DNA from: Devosia enhydra
Lineage (GTDB): Bacteria > Pseudomonadota > Alphaproteobacteria > Rhizobiales > Devosiaceae
Assembly: GCF_900119845.1 (NCBI RefSeq)
Contig: NZ_FPKU01000004.1
Location: 248,001-312,000 of the forward strand
Direction: 5' to 3'
Length of the DNA: 64,000 bases
The notes under the pieces were generated by a model. It was not told where the DNA came from and made no database searches. It saw only the letters and a program-made list of their open reading frames with translations. This document shows positions 1 to 7,896 of the stretch, one piece after another. Each line of letters opens with the position of its first letter. Within the stretch, counting starts at the first letter, position 1. Both the position numbers and the translations under genes were made by a program.

Positions 1-2
1 CG

Positions 3-104
3 CTCGTGCTCGCCGTGGCGATGATCATCAGCATCGGGGTGGGCATGGCCACCACCTGGTCGGCCCTCTCGGCCCGACCCGTGCGGCACCTCCGCACGGC
101 CTGA
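3..104 (+). CDS. FtsX-like ABC transporter permease, C-terminal end only
   Basis: An open frame runs in from the left edge and stops at TGA 102-104. The 33 visible residues are one hydrophobic helix (LVLAVAMIISIGVGMATTW) followed by a basic tail SALSARPVRHLRTA. This hydrophobic-helix-then-ALxARPxxxLR ending is typical of the last membrane segment of FtsX/YbbP-type permeases of lipid or lipoprotein ABC exporters. Only the C-terminus is present, so the family call rests on this tail alone. No gene follows for about 120 bases. Confidence 0.55.
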   Translation, partial: LVLAVAMIISIGVGMATTWSALSARPVRHLRTA

Positions 105-148
105 AGCCTCTCAGTTTCGGGTCTGGAGAGCCGCGCCTTCGGGTGCGG

Positions 149-194
149 TTGACCGTTGACCACGTCGTACCTTTTGACATATGTCATATGTCAT
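149..194 (+). promoter_or_regulatory. probable promoter with CATATG-type operator for the SDR-GntR-RraA operon
   Basis: TGACATATGTCA at 175-186 is a perfect 12-base palindrome, and ATATGTCA is repeated at 179-186 and 186-193. TTGACC elements at 149 and 156 could serve as -35 boxes, which would put the palindrome over the -10 region, the usual geometry for repression. The FCD-type GntR protein encoded second in this operon is the natural candidate to bind it. This is inference from position and symmetry. Confidence 0.5.
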
Positions 195-227
195 CAGAAC
201 CGGGACCCAGAGAAGGCCATCAACACA

Positions 228-1046
228 ATGTCGGACCTGTTCAGCGTTAAGGACAAGGTGATCATCGTGACCGGAGGGCTCGGCCAGCTTGGCCGCTCCT
301 TCGTCACCTCCCTGCTCGAAGCAGGCGCCAAGGTTGCCATCTATTCGCGCCGCGCCGTCGAGGAGGCCCAGCTCGCCGAGCTGTTTCCCGCCAATCGCGA
401 TCGCCTGCGCGTTTATGTGGCGTCAGTCACCGACAAGGAAGCGCTTCAAAAGGCCACCGACGCGCTGGTTGCCGAATGGGGCGTGCCGCATGGCCTCGTC
501 AACAATGCCGGTATCGATTCCAAGCCCTCGGGCTCGGCCGACCAGAACGGGCCGTTCGAGACCTATCCCCAGCACTACTGGGATGACATCATCGACACCA
601 ATCTGACCGGCGTCATGCTCACCACCCAGGTGGTGGGGGCGAAGATGGCCGAGGCCGGCCGCGGCTCGATCGTCAATATCGGCTCGATCTACGGCATCGT
701 CTCGCCCAACCAGGCGCTCTACGCCTATCGCGAGGCGCGCGATGGCGTGCCCTTCATCAAGGCGGTGTCCTACGCCGCCTCGAAGTCCGGCCTCGTCAAT
801 CTCACCCGCTATGTGGCGACCTATTGGGCGCCCAAGAACGTACGCTGCAACCTCATCTCGTTCGGCGGCGTGAAGACGGGCAATTTCGACAAGGAATTCG
901 TCGACAATTTCATCGCCCGCGTGCCGCTCGGGCGCCAGGCGGAAGTCGCCGAGTATAATGGCGTCATCCAGTTCCTGTGCTCGGATGCCTCGACCTACAT
1001 GACGGGCTCGAACGTCGTGGTCGATGGCGGCTTCACCGCATGGTGA
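228..1046 (+). CDS. SDR-family NAD(P)-dependent oxidoreductase
   Basis: A 272-residue short-chain dehydrogenase/reductase, the usual length for the classical family. The Rossmann nucleotide motif TGGLGQLG lies near residues 15-22, NNAG follows in mid-protein, and the catalytic pair is in SYAASK (YxxxK). The C-terminal VVDGGFTAW is typical of classical SDRs. I chose ATG 228; an upstream in-frame start at 156 would read through the palindromic operator. It overlaps the next gene by 7 bases, so SDR, GntR and RraA form one operon. The substrate is probably a hydroxy acid or polyol, given the neighbours, but cannot be read from sequence. Confidence 0.85.
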   Translation: MSDLFSVKDKVIIVTGGLGQLGRSFVTSLLEAGAKVAIYSRRAVEEAQLAELFPANRDRLRVYVASVTDKEALQKATDALVAEWGVPHGLVNNAGIDSKPSGSADQNGPFETYPQHYWDDIIDTNLTGVMLTTQVVGAKMAEAGRGSIVNIGSIYGIVSPNQALYAYREARDGVPFIKAVSYAASKSGLVNLTRYVATYWAPKNVRCNLISFGGVKTGNFDKEFVDNFIARVPLGRQAEVAEYNGVIQFLCSDASTYMTGSNVVVDGGFTAW

Positions 1047-1798
1047 CACGCACCGCCCAGCCTCCGGCGGACCGCAGCCGGCTCTACGTCTCGGTCGTCT
1101 CCGACATCGAGGCGCAGATCCTGTCCGGTACGCTCAAGGTGGGCGATCGCCTGCCGGCCGAGGCCGAGATCGCGCGACGGTTCGCGATCTCGACCCGTTC
1201 GGTGCGCGAGGCCTTGCAGATCCTCGAAACCAAGGGGCTGGTGCGCCGTCGCCATGGCGAGCGGGCTGAAGTGGTGCGCGACGATGTCGGGCAATATCTC
1301 GATTCCCTCGCCTCCACGGTCAGCGCGCTGGCCTCGCGCGAGCCGGCCTATTTGAAGAAGCTGATGGACGTGCGTGCCATGTTCGAGCTCGAGGTGGTGG
1401 GGCGGCTGGCGGCAGGCGAGGGGACGCTGGGCGGGCCGATCGACCAGGCGCTCGCCGACATGCGCGCCTCGGTGCCCGATAATGACTTCCTCACCTTCAC
1501 CGCCGCCGACGCCGCCTTTCACCGTGCCCTGGTGCAGGCGCTGGGCAATGAGGTGATGTCGACGCTCCATGCCAATCTCCACGGCATCGTCGCCGAGGTC
1601 ATCCGCGTCTCGTCGAGCGTGCCGCGCAAGACCTCGAGCGAAGGTCTCGCCGAGCACGAAGCCATCTATGAGCGCATCCTCGCGCGCGATGTCGAAGGCG
1701 CGCGGGCGCTGATGGCCGAGCATCTCGAAAATTCGGGCAGCTATCTCCAGCGCGCCATGGCGGCCGCGCATCCCAATTCCGAAGCACAGGAAAACTGA
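1040..1798 (+). CDS. GntR-family transcriptional regulator, FadR/FCD type
   Basis: A 252-residue regulator. The N-terminal winged helix (about residues 10-80) has the GntR pattern: SDIEAQILSGTLKVGDRLPAEAEIARRF, then STRSVREALQILETKGLVRRRHG. The rest is a helical FCD ligand-binding domain with histidines suited to a metal or carboxylate site (AAFHRALVQALGNEVM, LAEHEAIYERI). The start is ATG 1040, inside the SDR stop region (ATGGTGA), showing translational coupling. Regulators of this type usually repress their own operon until an organic acid binds. The likely target is the palindrome at 175-193. Confidence 0.88.
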   Translation: MVTRTAQPPADRSRLYVSVVSDIEAQILSGTLKVGDRLPAEAEIARRFAISTRSVREALQILETKGLVRRRHGERAEVVRDDVGQYLDSLASTVSALASREPAYLKKLMDVRAMFELEVVGRLAAGEGTLGGPIDQALADMRASVPDNDFLTFTAADAAFHRALVQALGNEVMSTLHANLHGIVAEVIRVSSSVPRKTSSEGLAEHEAIYERILARDVEGARALMAEHLENSGSYLQRAMAAAHPNSEAQEN

Positions 1799-1799
1799 A

Positions 1800-2474
1800 A
1801 TGTCCTATGACTACAGCGCCGTCGACTGGGACGCGATCCGGCGCCTCTCGAAATGGTATTCGGGCGACATCCATGACGTCATGGATCCCTTCGGCTTTTA
1901 CGGCTATCTCGAGGGCATCTCGCTTTATGGCGTTCTGAAGCCCGGCCAGGTCGTGGTCGGCCCCGTCTCGACCGTGCTCTACGAACCCTCGACCCGCACC
2001 GGCCAGCCGCAGGATGTCTATCACGGCGCCATCGACCGGGTGGTCAAGGGCGGCATCCTGTTTGTCGACAGCTCCTGCGCCGAAGGCTCGGGCACGGGCG
2101 AATTGATGTCGACGGGCGCCAAGACGGCAGGGGCTGTCGCCACCATCGTCAACGGCACCGTTCGCGACCTCGCCGAAGTGCGCAAGCTCGACTATCCGCT
2201 CTTTGCGCGCGGCATGAGCCCGGTGGGCGTGTCGGGCCGCATGGAGCCCGCCAAGGCGCAGGTCGAGCTTAACGTGAAGGGCGTGCGCGTCCGGCCCGGC
2301 GACGTGGTCTTTGCCGACATCACCGGCTGCGTCGTCATTCCCCACGAGCTGGTGCGCGAGGTGGCCGATGCCGCCGACCGGAACGGCGAGGGCGAGGCCC
2401 GCTGCCGCGAGCGCATCCTTTCGGGTGAAAAGCTGCAGAGCGTCTGGCCCGTGGGCTCGACCGGCCCGGTCTGA
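1800..2474 (+). CDS. RraA-family protein (HMG/CHA aldolase-like)
   Basis: 224 residues of the RraA/4-hydroxy-4-methyl-2-oxoglutarate aldolase family. The loop GTGELMSTGAKTAGAVATIV followed by NGTVRDL carries the conserved glycine and the R-D pair that bind pyruvate and divalent metal in catalytic members. Retention of R-D favours an enzyme (aldolase or oxaloacetate-type decarboxylase, releasing pyruvate) over a pure RNase E inhibitor. It starts one base after the regulator stop, so it is cotranscribed with the SDR and GntR genes. A plausible role is cleaving a branched hydroxy-keto acid made by the SDR; the actual substrate is unknown. Confidence 0.82.
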   Translation: MSYDYSAVDWDAIRRLSKWYSGDIHDVMDPFGFYGYLEGISLYGVLKPGQVVVGPVSTVLYEPSTRTGQPQDVYHGAIDRVVKGGILFVDSSCAEGSGTGELMSTGAKTAGAVATIVNGTVRDLAEVRKLDYPLFARGMSPVGVSGRMEPAKAQVELNVKGVRVRPGDVVFADITGCVVIPHELVREVADAADRNGEGEARCRERILSGEKLQSVWPVGSTGPV

Positions 2475-2578
2475 AATCAAGCGGCCGGCGCTCCTTGCGG
2501 AACGCCGGCCTGTCGCTCGGGAGGAGCGTTTTCGTGGCGGTTCTATTGCAGCATCGACGGATCGATGATGCGCCGGTG

Positions 2579-2763
2579 CCCCCTCATCCGGCGCTGCGCG
2601 CCACCTTCTCCCCGCGGGGGAGAAGGCAGAGCGGCTGTGGCGCGATGGTGCCACATCGCCCTCTCCCCTCGGGGGACTGGGAGGCGGTGGCGCAGCCAGT
2701 AATCGCTCCAGTGGAGCGATTACAGCCGAACCAGGTGCCCGAAGGGCGGGTGAGGGGTCTGGC
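2579..2763. repeat. intergenic palindromic repeat cluster
   Basis: The 317-base gap between the RraA gene and the convergent DHDPS-family gene holds no coding sequence but several palindromes. One is CCTTCTCCCC (2604-2613), a 3-base loop, then GGGGAGAAGG (2617-2626), whose arms are identical to the element at 21438-21461. Another is a 23-base hairpin at 2700-2722 with arms TAATCGCTCC and GGAGCGATTA. The leading CCCTCATCCGGCGCTGCGCG resembles repetitive extragenic elements common in Hyphomicrobiales. Because the flanking genes converge, the hairpins may also act as a two-way terminator. Confidence 0.7.
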
Positions 2764-2791
2764 CGCGCTCACCGCCCCAGCGGGGATCACC

Positions 2792-3724
2792 TCAAGCCGC
2801 GTTGGCGCGGATGTCGACCAGCTCGAGCACCGGACCGAGGGCGGCGTCCATCTTGGCCTTCTGCGCATCGGTGACGCGCTCCATCGGCGCGCGCGGGTGG
2901 AAGAAGGGCAGGCCCTGGCGGGAATGCACATACTTCACGCAGGCCGGCAGGTTGTCGTGGCGCATCGAATTCCACAGCGCGTTGAGGCGGAAGTGGATGT
3001 CCTTGGCGGTGGCGTGGTCGCCACGCTGCACGGCATCGAAGAGCTTTACGGTGACGCCCGGCACGGCGCAGGTGAGGGCCGAGATGGCGCCATGCGCGCC
3101 CAGCGAGAAGGCCGGGTAGAGCAGGGCATCGATGCCCGAAAGCACGAGATTGTCGGGCTTGGCGGCGAGCATCAGGTCCGAGACCGACTTGAGGTCGCCC
3201 GAGCTCTGCTTCATGCCGACGACGCCGGGCACGCGGTCCATGATCGTCAGCATGGCGTCCACCGAGAGGTAGTTCCACGGAATGACGTTGTAAATCAGGA
3301 TCGGCGTCTGGGTCTCTTCCCAGATGGCGCGGAAATGCTCGACGGTGGCTTCGAGGTCCGGCTTGAACAGGTAGTGGACCGGGGTCACCTGCAGTGCGGC
3401 GATCTCCATGCCCTTGAGCATGTTGACGCGGTTGATGGCCTCGCGGGTCGACTGCACGATGAGGCCGGCGACGAACGGCACGCGGCCGGCGGTGACGTCA
3501 TAGGCTTCGGTCATGGCCGAAACGAACTCGTCGGTGGAAAGCGTATGCCCCTCGCCGGTCGAACCGCCGACCACGAGGCCGCGCACGCCCGAGGCGATCA
3601 TCAGGTCGACCTGCGGCTTCAGCGCGCCCTTCACCAGGTTGCCCTTCTCGTCGAACGGCATGGCCAGCGGCGGCAGGATGCCGGTCAGGGTGTCGCGCAC
3701 CTTGCGTGCGATGGGGTTGCTCAT
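2792..3724 (-). CDS. DHDPS/N-acetylneuraminate-lyase family aldolase
   Basis: A 310-residue class I aldolase of the dihydrodipicolinate synthase superfamily. GSTGEG (54-59) is the carboxylate-binding motif, Tyr145 sits in IYNV, and Lys172 in GMKQSSGD is the expected Schiff-base lysine. The start is ATG 3724 because GGAGG lies just upstream; a longer frame to 3889 lacks support. It is divergent from the TTT operon and shares its control region. The genome would carry a separate lysine-pathway dapA, so this copy is probably a catabolic pyruvate-forming aldolase or a sugar-acid dehydratase. No finer assignment is safe. Confidence 0.85.
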   Translation of the reverse strand: MSNPIARKVRDTLTGILPPLAMPFDEKGNLVKGALKPQVDLMIASGVRGLVVGGSTGEGHTLSTDEFVSAMTEAYDVTAGRVPFVAGLIVQSTREAINRVNMLKGMEIAALQVTPVHYLFKPDLEATVEHFRAIWEETQTPILIYNVIPWNYLSVDAMLTIMDRVPGVVGMKQSSGDLKSVSDLMLAAKPDNLVLSGIDALLYPAFSLGAHGAISALTCAVPGVTVKLFDAVQRGDHATAKDIHFRLNALWNSMRHDNLPACVKYVHSRQGLPFFHPRAPMERVTDAQKAKMDAALGPVLELVDIRANAA

Positions 3725-4088
3725 AGTCTTTGTCCTCCTGCGGTCGCCGCGCCTTCGCGCCCACACCGCCATGCCTTGGCCCGACGATGTCGGCCCGCTG
3801 TTGCCCGCGCAGCCGCGACCAGCTGTCGCGCGCTGCCATTTATCCCGAAATGCGGAATGCACTTCCATCCGATCTATACGGTCGGGCATCGCGTGCTGTC
3901 AAGCGGACGGGCCCGTTACGAACGTAATTCCGGTGCTTTTTACGGCAGTTTCAGCGTGAATTGGCCGCGTCCGATTGGGCGTTGCCACGCTCTGTCCGCC
4001 ATGATAGTTCCGAAATGTGGTATATGCAGCCCATATGCCACCCCCATCACCGAGGCCGCGTCAGTCGGCAATATCTGGGAGGTTTGAC
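3725..4088. other. divergent intergenic region between aldolase and tctC
   Basis: 364 bases without a convincing gene. The left end holds the aldolase ribosome-binding site. The right end holds the 4018-4040 inverted repeat and the GGGAGG ribosome-binding site of tctC. The middle contains an AT-richer stretch around 3900-3960 suitable for back-to-back promoters. No RNA structure stands out. Confidence 0.6.
4018..4040 (+). promoter_or_regulatory. inverted-repeat operator upstream of the TTT operon
   Basis: TGGTATATG (4018-4026), five bases, then CATATGCCA (4032-4040): nine-base arms with a single mismatch. It ends 48 bases before the tctC start, in the gap shared with the divergent aldolase gene. 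Size and symmetry suit an FCD-type GntR dimer. The regulator encoded at 7204-7896 is the likely partner. It shares the CATATG core with the 175-193 operator, so cross-talk with the first GntR is possible. Confidence 0.55.
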
Positions 4089-5057
4089 ATGAACATTTTT
4101 GCCAAGGCCGCGCTTGCCGCGCTGGCCGTGACCATCAGCGCCGGTGCCGCGCTGGCGCAGTATCCGGATCGCCCGATCACCATGATCGTGCCCTTCGCCG
4201 CCGGCGGCGGCACCGATGCGACCGGCCGCATCATCGCGACCCTGCTCGAGGAAAAGCTCGGCCAGCCGGTCAATGTCGAGAACCGCACCGGTGCGGGCGG
4301 GCTCGTCGGCCATGAGGCGCTCAAGGCCGCTGCCCCCGATGGCTACACCATCGGCATCCTCACCACCGAGCTTTCGATGTTCCAGCCGGTGGGTTCGGGC
4401 CAGATCACCTATGAGGACTTCACCCTCATCGGGCTCTACAACGCCGATCCGTCGGCGGTTTATGTAAAGGCGGATTCGCCCTACCAGACGATCGCCGACC
4501 TCGTGGCGGCCGTGAAGGACAACCCGACCCCGCTCCGCGCCTCGGGCGCCACCTATGGCGGGCTCAACCACGTCACCTGGGTGAGCCTCGTGCAGGCGGT
4601 CGGCGCGCCGGTCGAGAAGGCCATGTGGGTGCCCACCGACGGCGCTTCGGCCTCGCTGCAGCTGCTCGCTTCGGGTGCCATCGATGTGTCCGTCTCGCAG
4701 CTGCCTGAAGCGCAGGCGCTGGTCGATGCCGGCGAAATCCGTCCGCTGGTCTATCTGGGCAGCGAGCGCAACGCCAAGGCCGCCGACGTTCCGGCCATCA
4801 CCGAAGCCCTTGGCTTCGAATTCGCCATCTCCGGCTGGCGCGGCCTGGGCGCTCCCAAGGGCATTCCCGATGACATCCGCGACCGTCTGGTCACCGTGTT
4901 CGAGGAAATCGTCGCCAGCCCGCAGTTCAACGAAGTGATGGACGGCCGCAATTACGGCGTCGTCTTCGAGGGTGGTGCCGATTTCGACGCCTATCTCAAG
5001 ACCCGCGCCGAGGCCTTCAACGCCGCCATCTCCTCGGCCGGTATCAAGGCCAACTGA
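4089..5057 (+). CDS. tctC: TTT transporter periplasmic substrate-binding protein (TctC family)
   Basis: 322 residues. A signal peptide MNIFAKAALAALAVTISAGA ends at ALA-Q (about residue 22). The mature protein opens with YPDRPITMIVPFAAGGGTDATGR, the signature of Bug/TctC extracytoplasmic solute receptors that present carboxylates to TctAB. ATG 4089 follows GGGAGG at good spacing and directly precedes the signal peptide. It heads tctC-tctB-tctA. A hairpin after the gene probably boosts its expression over the membrane genes. The ligand is likely a di- or tricarboxylate or related acid, and the neighbouring aldolase and dehydrogenase genes presumably process it. Confidence 0.92.
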   Translation: MNIFAKAALAALAVTISAGAALAQYPDRPITMIVPFAAGGGTDATGRIIATLLEEKLGQPVNVENRTGAGGLVGHEALKAAAPDGYTIGILTTELSMFQPVGSGQITYEDFTLIGLYNADPSAVYVKADSPYQTIADLVAAVKDNPTPLRASGATYGGLNHVTWVSLVQAVGAPVEKAMWVPTDGASASLQLLASGAIDVSVSQLPEAQALVDAGEIRPLVYLGSERNAKAADVPAITEALGFEFAISGWRGLGAPKGIPDDIRDRLVTVFEEIVASPQFNEVMDGRNYGVVFEGGADFDAYLKTRAEAFNAAISSAGIKAN

Positions 5058-5074
5058 TCGCGAACGCAATCGTG

Positions 5075-5101
5075 ACCGGCCGCCCATGCGCGGCCGGTTT
5101 T
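5075..5101 (+). terminator. intercistronic hairpin between tctC and tctB
   Basis: ACCGGCCG (5075-5082) pairs with CGGCCGGT (5091-5098), followed by TTTT. It lies 18 bases after the tctC stop and just before the tctB ribosome-binding site AAGGAG. Such a hairpin should partly terminate transcription or protect the 3' end of the upstream message, giving more binding protein than permease. Confidence 0.6.
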
Positions 5102-5116
5102 CCCAAGGAGCATTCC

Positions 5117-5602
5117 ATGCCGAAACCGGGCAGTCGCGCCGATGTGGTGCTGGGCCTCATCTTTGCAGCATTGGGCGTAGCGGTCTTCACCCTGGCGCTC
5201 AGCTATCGCAACATGCCTGGCATGCCGGTGGGGGCGGGGCTGTTTCCGCGCATCGTGGGTGGCGGAATGGTCGTGTTCGGGGCCGTACTCGCGCTGCAGG
5301 GCTGGTTCACGCGGCCCGCGCTGGTCGCCGCCGACGCCCCGGCAGAGGATGAACATGCGCGCACTGGTACGCTCGACTGGACCTATGTGGGTCTCGTTCT
5401 CGGCGCCATCGTCGCGACCATCTTCCTGATGCCGGTGCTCGGCTTCCTGCTGACCTCGTTTGTCTTCTGCATCTTCATCGTCAGGCTCTCAGGCGGCAGC
5501 TGGCTCAGCGCCATCATCTTCTCGCCGGTGATGACCTATCTCACCTATCTCGCCTTCTATAACGGCTTCCGCGTGCCCCTGCCGCGCGGACTTCTGGGGT
5601 AA
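5117..5602 (+). CDS. tctB: TTT transporter small membrane subunit (TctB family)
   Basis: 161 residues with four predicted membrane segments: ADVVLGLIFAALGVAVFTLAL, the PRIVGGGMVVFGAVLAL stretch, LGAIVATIFLMPVLGFLLTSF, and the ending IIFSPVMTYLTYLAFY. This fits the small TctB subunit. ATG 5117 follows AAGGAG at 5105-5110. It lies three bases ahead of tctA, as in most TTT operons. TctB pairs with the large TctA subunit in the inner membrane for secondary uptake of the ligand captured by TctC. Confidence 0.88.
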   Translation: MPKPGSRADVVLGLIFAALGVAVFTLALSYRNMPGMPVGAGLFPRIVGGGMVVFGAVLALQGWFTRPALVAADAPAEDEHARTGTLDWTYVGLVLGAIVATIFLMPVLGFLLTSFVFCIFIVRLSGGSWLSAIIFSPVMTYLTYLAFYNGFRVPLPRGLLG

Positions 5603-5605
5603 GCC

Positions 5606-7099
5606 ATGGACGCCATGCTCGCCGCTATGGGTCTCGTCTTCAATGTCGAGACCCTGTTGACCATCCTCCTGGCTTCCATCTTCGGCCTGTTCGTGGGCGC
5701 CCTGCCGGGTCTGACCGCGACCATGGCGACGGCGCTGCTCGTCCCCATCACCTTCTACCTGCCGCCCATCCCCGCCATCGCCACCATCATCGCCTCGACC
5801 GCGATGGCGATCACGGCGGGCGACCTCACGGGCACGCTGCTGCGCATTCCGGGCACGCCCGCATCGGCGGCCTATGTCGAGGACAGCTACCGCATGGCCC
5901 AGAAGGGCGAGGCGGGCATGGCGATCGGCATCGGCATCATCGGCTCGGTGCTGGGCGGGCTCTTCGGCTTCGTCGTGCTGCTGTTTTCAGCCCCGGCACT
6001 GGCCAAGTTCGCCCTCAATTTCTCGAGCTTCGAGTATTTCTGGCTCGCGGCGCTCGGGCTGACCTGTGCTGCGCTGATCTCTTCGGGGGGCATGGCCAAG
6101 GGCGCGCTGTCGCTGCTGCTGGGCCTGTTCATCGCCCAGATCGGCGTTGATCCGCTGATGGGCACGGCGCGCTTCACTTTCCAGGTCACGGAGTTGGCCG
6201 GCGGCATCAGCTTCATCCCCGCCATGATCGGCATGTTCGCCTTGGCCGAGATCATGCGCACGGGGCGCAATTTCAACGTCAACGTCCCGCAGATGAACAT
6301 CCGCAACCCCTTCAAGGGGGTGATGGCGATGCTGTGGAAATATCGCAAGAACCAGGTGCGTGGCTCGATCATCGGCAGCCTGCTGGGCGCGCTGCCGGGC
6401 GTCGGCGGCGATCTTGCCGCCTGGATCACCTATTCGCTTGCCAAGCGCACCTCCAAGACGCCCGAGAAATTCGGCACCGGCCATCCCGAAGGTCTCGTGG
6501 AAGCAGGCGCCACCAACAACGCGGCGCTCTCGTCGTCGTGGATTCCGGCCATGGTGTTCGGCATTCCCGGCGACGCAGTGACCGCCATCGCGGTGGGCGT
6601 GCTGGTGATGAAGGGCATGGAGCCCGGCCCCTCTCTGCTCACCGTCAACCCGCAGAATTTCTACGCCGTGATGCTGGTCTTCGTCATCGCCAACATCCTC
6701 ATGCTGCCGCTGGGCTGGCTCGCCGCAAAGGGTTCGCGCTGGATTTTCGAAGTGCCGCGCGCGCTGCTCAATGCCGGCATCTTGCTGTTCTGCATCGTGG
6801 GTTCGTTTGCCATCAACAACACGATGTTCGGGGTCGGCATCATGGTGGCCATGGGCATCATCGCCTATGTGCTCGAGCGCTATCGCTTCGCCATCGCGCC
6901 CATCATTCTCGGCATCGTGCTGGGGCCGCTGCTCGAGAACAATTTCCTCACCTCGATGATCATCACCAACGGCAATCTGATGGGCTTTTTCTCGCGTCCC
7001 GTCGCGGCCTTCCTCGGCGTTGCGACGCTGCTGATCTGGGGGATCGCGATCTTCGGCGCCCTGTGGAGCTATCGCAAGACGCGGCTGGCCGCTGCCTGA
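5606..7099 (+). CDS. tctA: TTT transporter large membrane subunit (TctA family)
   Basis: 497 residues with about twelve membrane segments, the expected size for TctA. Family hallmarks visible are FGLFVGALPGLTATMATALLVP near the N-terminus, the repeated glycine/proline motif IIGSLLGALPGVGGDLAAWI in mid-protein, and SSSWIPAMVFGIPGDAVTAI. The two GxLPG repeats mirror the internal duplication of the family. It is the translocating subunit of the system encoded from 4089. A GC-rich inverted repeat follows the gene. Confidence 0.93.
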   Translation: MDAMLAAMGLVFNVETLLTILLASIFGLFVGALPGLTATMATALLVPITFYLPPIPAIATIIASTAMAITAGDLTGTLLRIPGTPASAAYVEDSYRMAQKGEAGMAIGIGIIGSVLGGLFGFVVLLFSAPALAKFALNFSSFEYFWLAALGLTCAALISSGGMAKGALSLLLGLFIAQIGVDPLMGTARFTFQVTELAGGISFIPAMIGMFALAEIMRTGRNFNVNVPQMNIRNPFKGVMAMLWKYRKNQVRGSIIGSLLGALPGVGGDLAAWITYSLAKRTSKTPEKFGTGHPEGLVEAGATNNAALSSSWIPAMVFGIPGDAVTAIAVGVLVMKGMEPGPSLLTVNPQNFYAVMLVFVIANILMLPLGWLAAKGSRWIFEVPRALLNAGILLFCIVGSFAINNTMFGVGIMVAMGIIAYVLERYRFAIAPIILGIVLGPLLENNFLTSMIITNGNLMGFFSRPVAAFLGVATLLIWGIAIFGALWSYRKTRLAAA

Positions 7100-7112
7100 C
7101 AGCCTGACCTGC

Positions 7113-7139
7113 ACCGGCCCGCTCTCTCGTCGGGCCGGT
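7113..7139 (+). terminator. hairpin after tctA
   Basis: ACCGGCCCG (7113-7121) and CGGGCCGGT (7131-7139) form a nine-base GC stem starting 14 bases after the tctA stop. Only two T bases follow, so termination may be partial or factor-assisted. It separates the transporter from the downstream GntR/dehydrogenase pair. Confidence 0.45.
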
Positions 7140-7203
7140 TCGCTGGCGAGTTGGGCCCTGAACCAAAGTGGCGGTTGCGGCGCTGCCGCCACTCATATAT
7201 CAG

Positions 7204-7896
7204 ATGCCAGTCATGCGCATCGATCGCCCCAAATCCCTGACCCAGCTCGTCGTCGAGGAGCTTCGCACCCGCATCATCGAGGGCCGGCTGGCGCTTGGCG
7301 CGCCGCTTTCGGAAAATGTGCTGGCCGCCGAGCTCGGCATGTCCAAGACCCCGGTGCGCGAGGCGCTGCTGCAATTGCGCAGCGAGGGGCTGATCGATGT
7401 GCTGCCGCAACGAGGCAGCTACGTCTTCCGCATTTCGACCCTCGATGTCGGCGCGATCAGCGAGCTGCGCCGCATTCTCGAAATGGCGGCCGCCGAACTT
7501 GCCGTTGTGCGCAATGGCCCGGCCTTGGCCGCCCGCATGCAGGATCTTCTCACGCGGATGGGCCCGGCCCTCGAGCGCGACGATCGCCTCACCTATCACC
7601 GGCTCGATGGCGAGTTCCACGAGGCCATCGTGGCGCTTGCGGGCAATGTCTTTCTTGCCGAAGCCTATGGCCAGATCGCGTTCCGCATCCAGGCCCTGCG
7701 CTCGCGGCTTTCGAGCCATGCCGATCTCAACCGCTCGTCGCTCGAAGATCACGGCGCCATGCTCGCGCTTGTCGAGGCCGGCGACGGCGCCGGTCTGGCG
7801 GCAGTGCTGGCTCGCCATGTGGCGGCGACCGAACAGGCCTATCTGAAGCTGCTTGAAACGCGAAACCTGCTCGAGGAGGGTCCCGATGGGGCGTGA
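7204..7896 (+). CDS. GntR-family transcriptional regulator, FCD type
   Basis: A 230-residue regulator. The N-terminal GntR winged helix is clear: SLTQLVVEELRTRIIEGRLALGAPLSENVLAAELGMSKTPVREALLQLRSEGLIDVLPQRGSYVF. It is followed by an FCD domain with FHEAIVALAGN. The start is uncertain: ATG 7204 and ATG 7213 are both possible, neither with a strong ribosome-binding site. Its end overlaps the next gene by 11 bases. It lies directly after tctCBA, so it probably controls uptake and the dehydrogenase behind it, with 4018-4040 as a likely site. Confidence 0.87.
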   Translation: MPVMRIDRPKSLTQLVVEELRTRIIEGRLALGAPLSENVLAAELGMSKTPVREALLQLRSEGLIDVLPQRGSYVFRISTLDVGAISELRRILEMAAAELAVVRNGPALAARMQDLLTRMGPALERDDRLTYHRLDGEFHEAIVALAGNVFLAEAYGQIAFRIQALRSRLSSHADLNRSSLEDHGAMLALVEAGDGAGLAAVLARHVAATEQAYLKLLETRNLLEEGPDGA

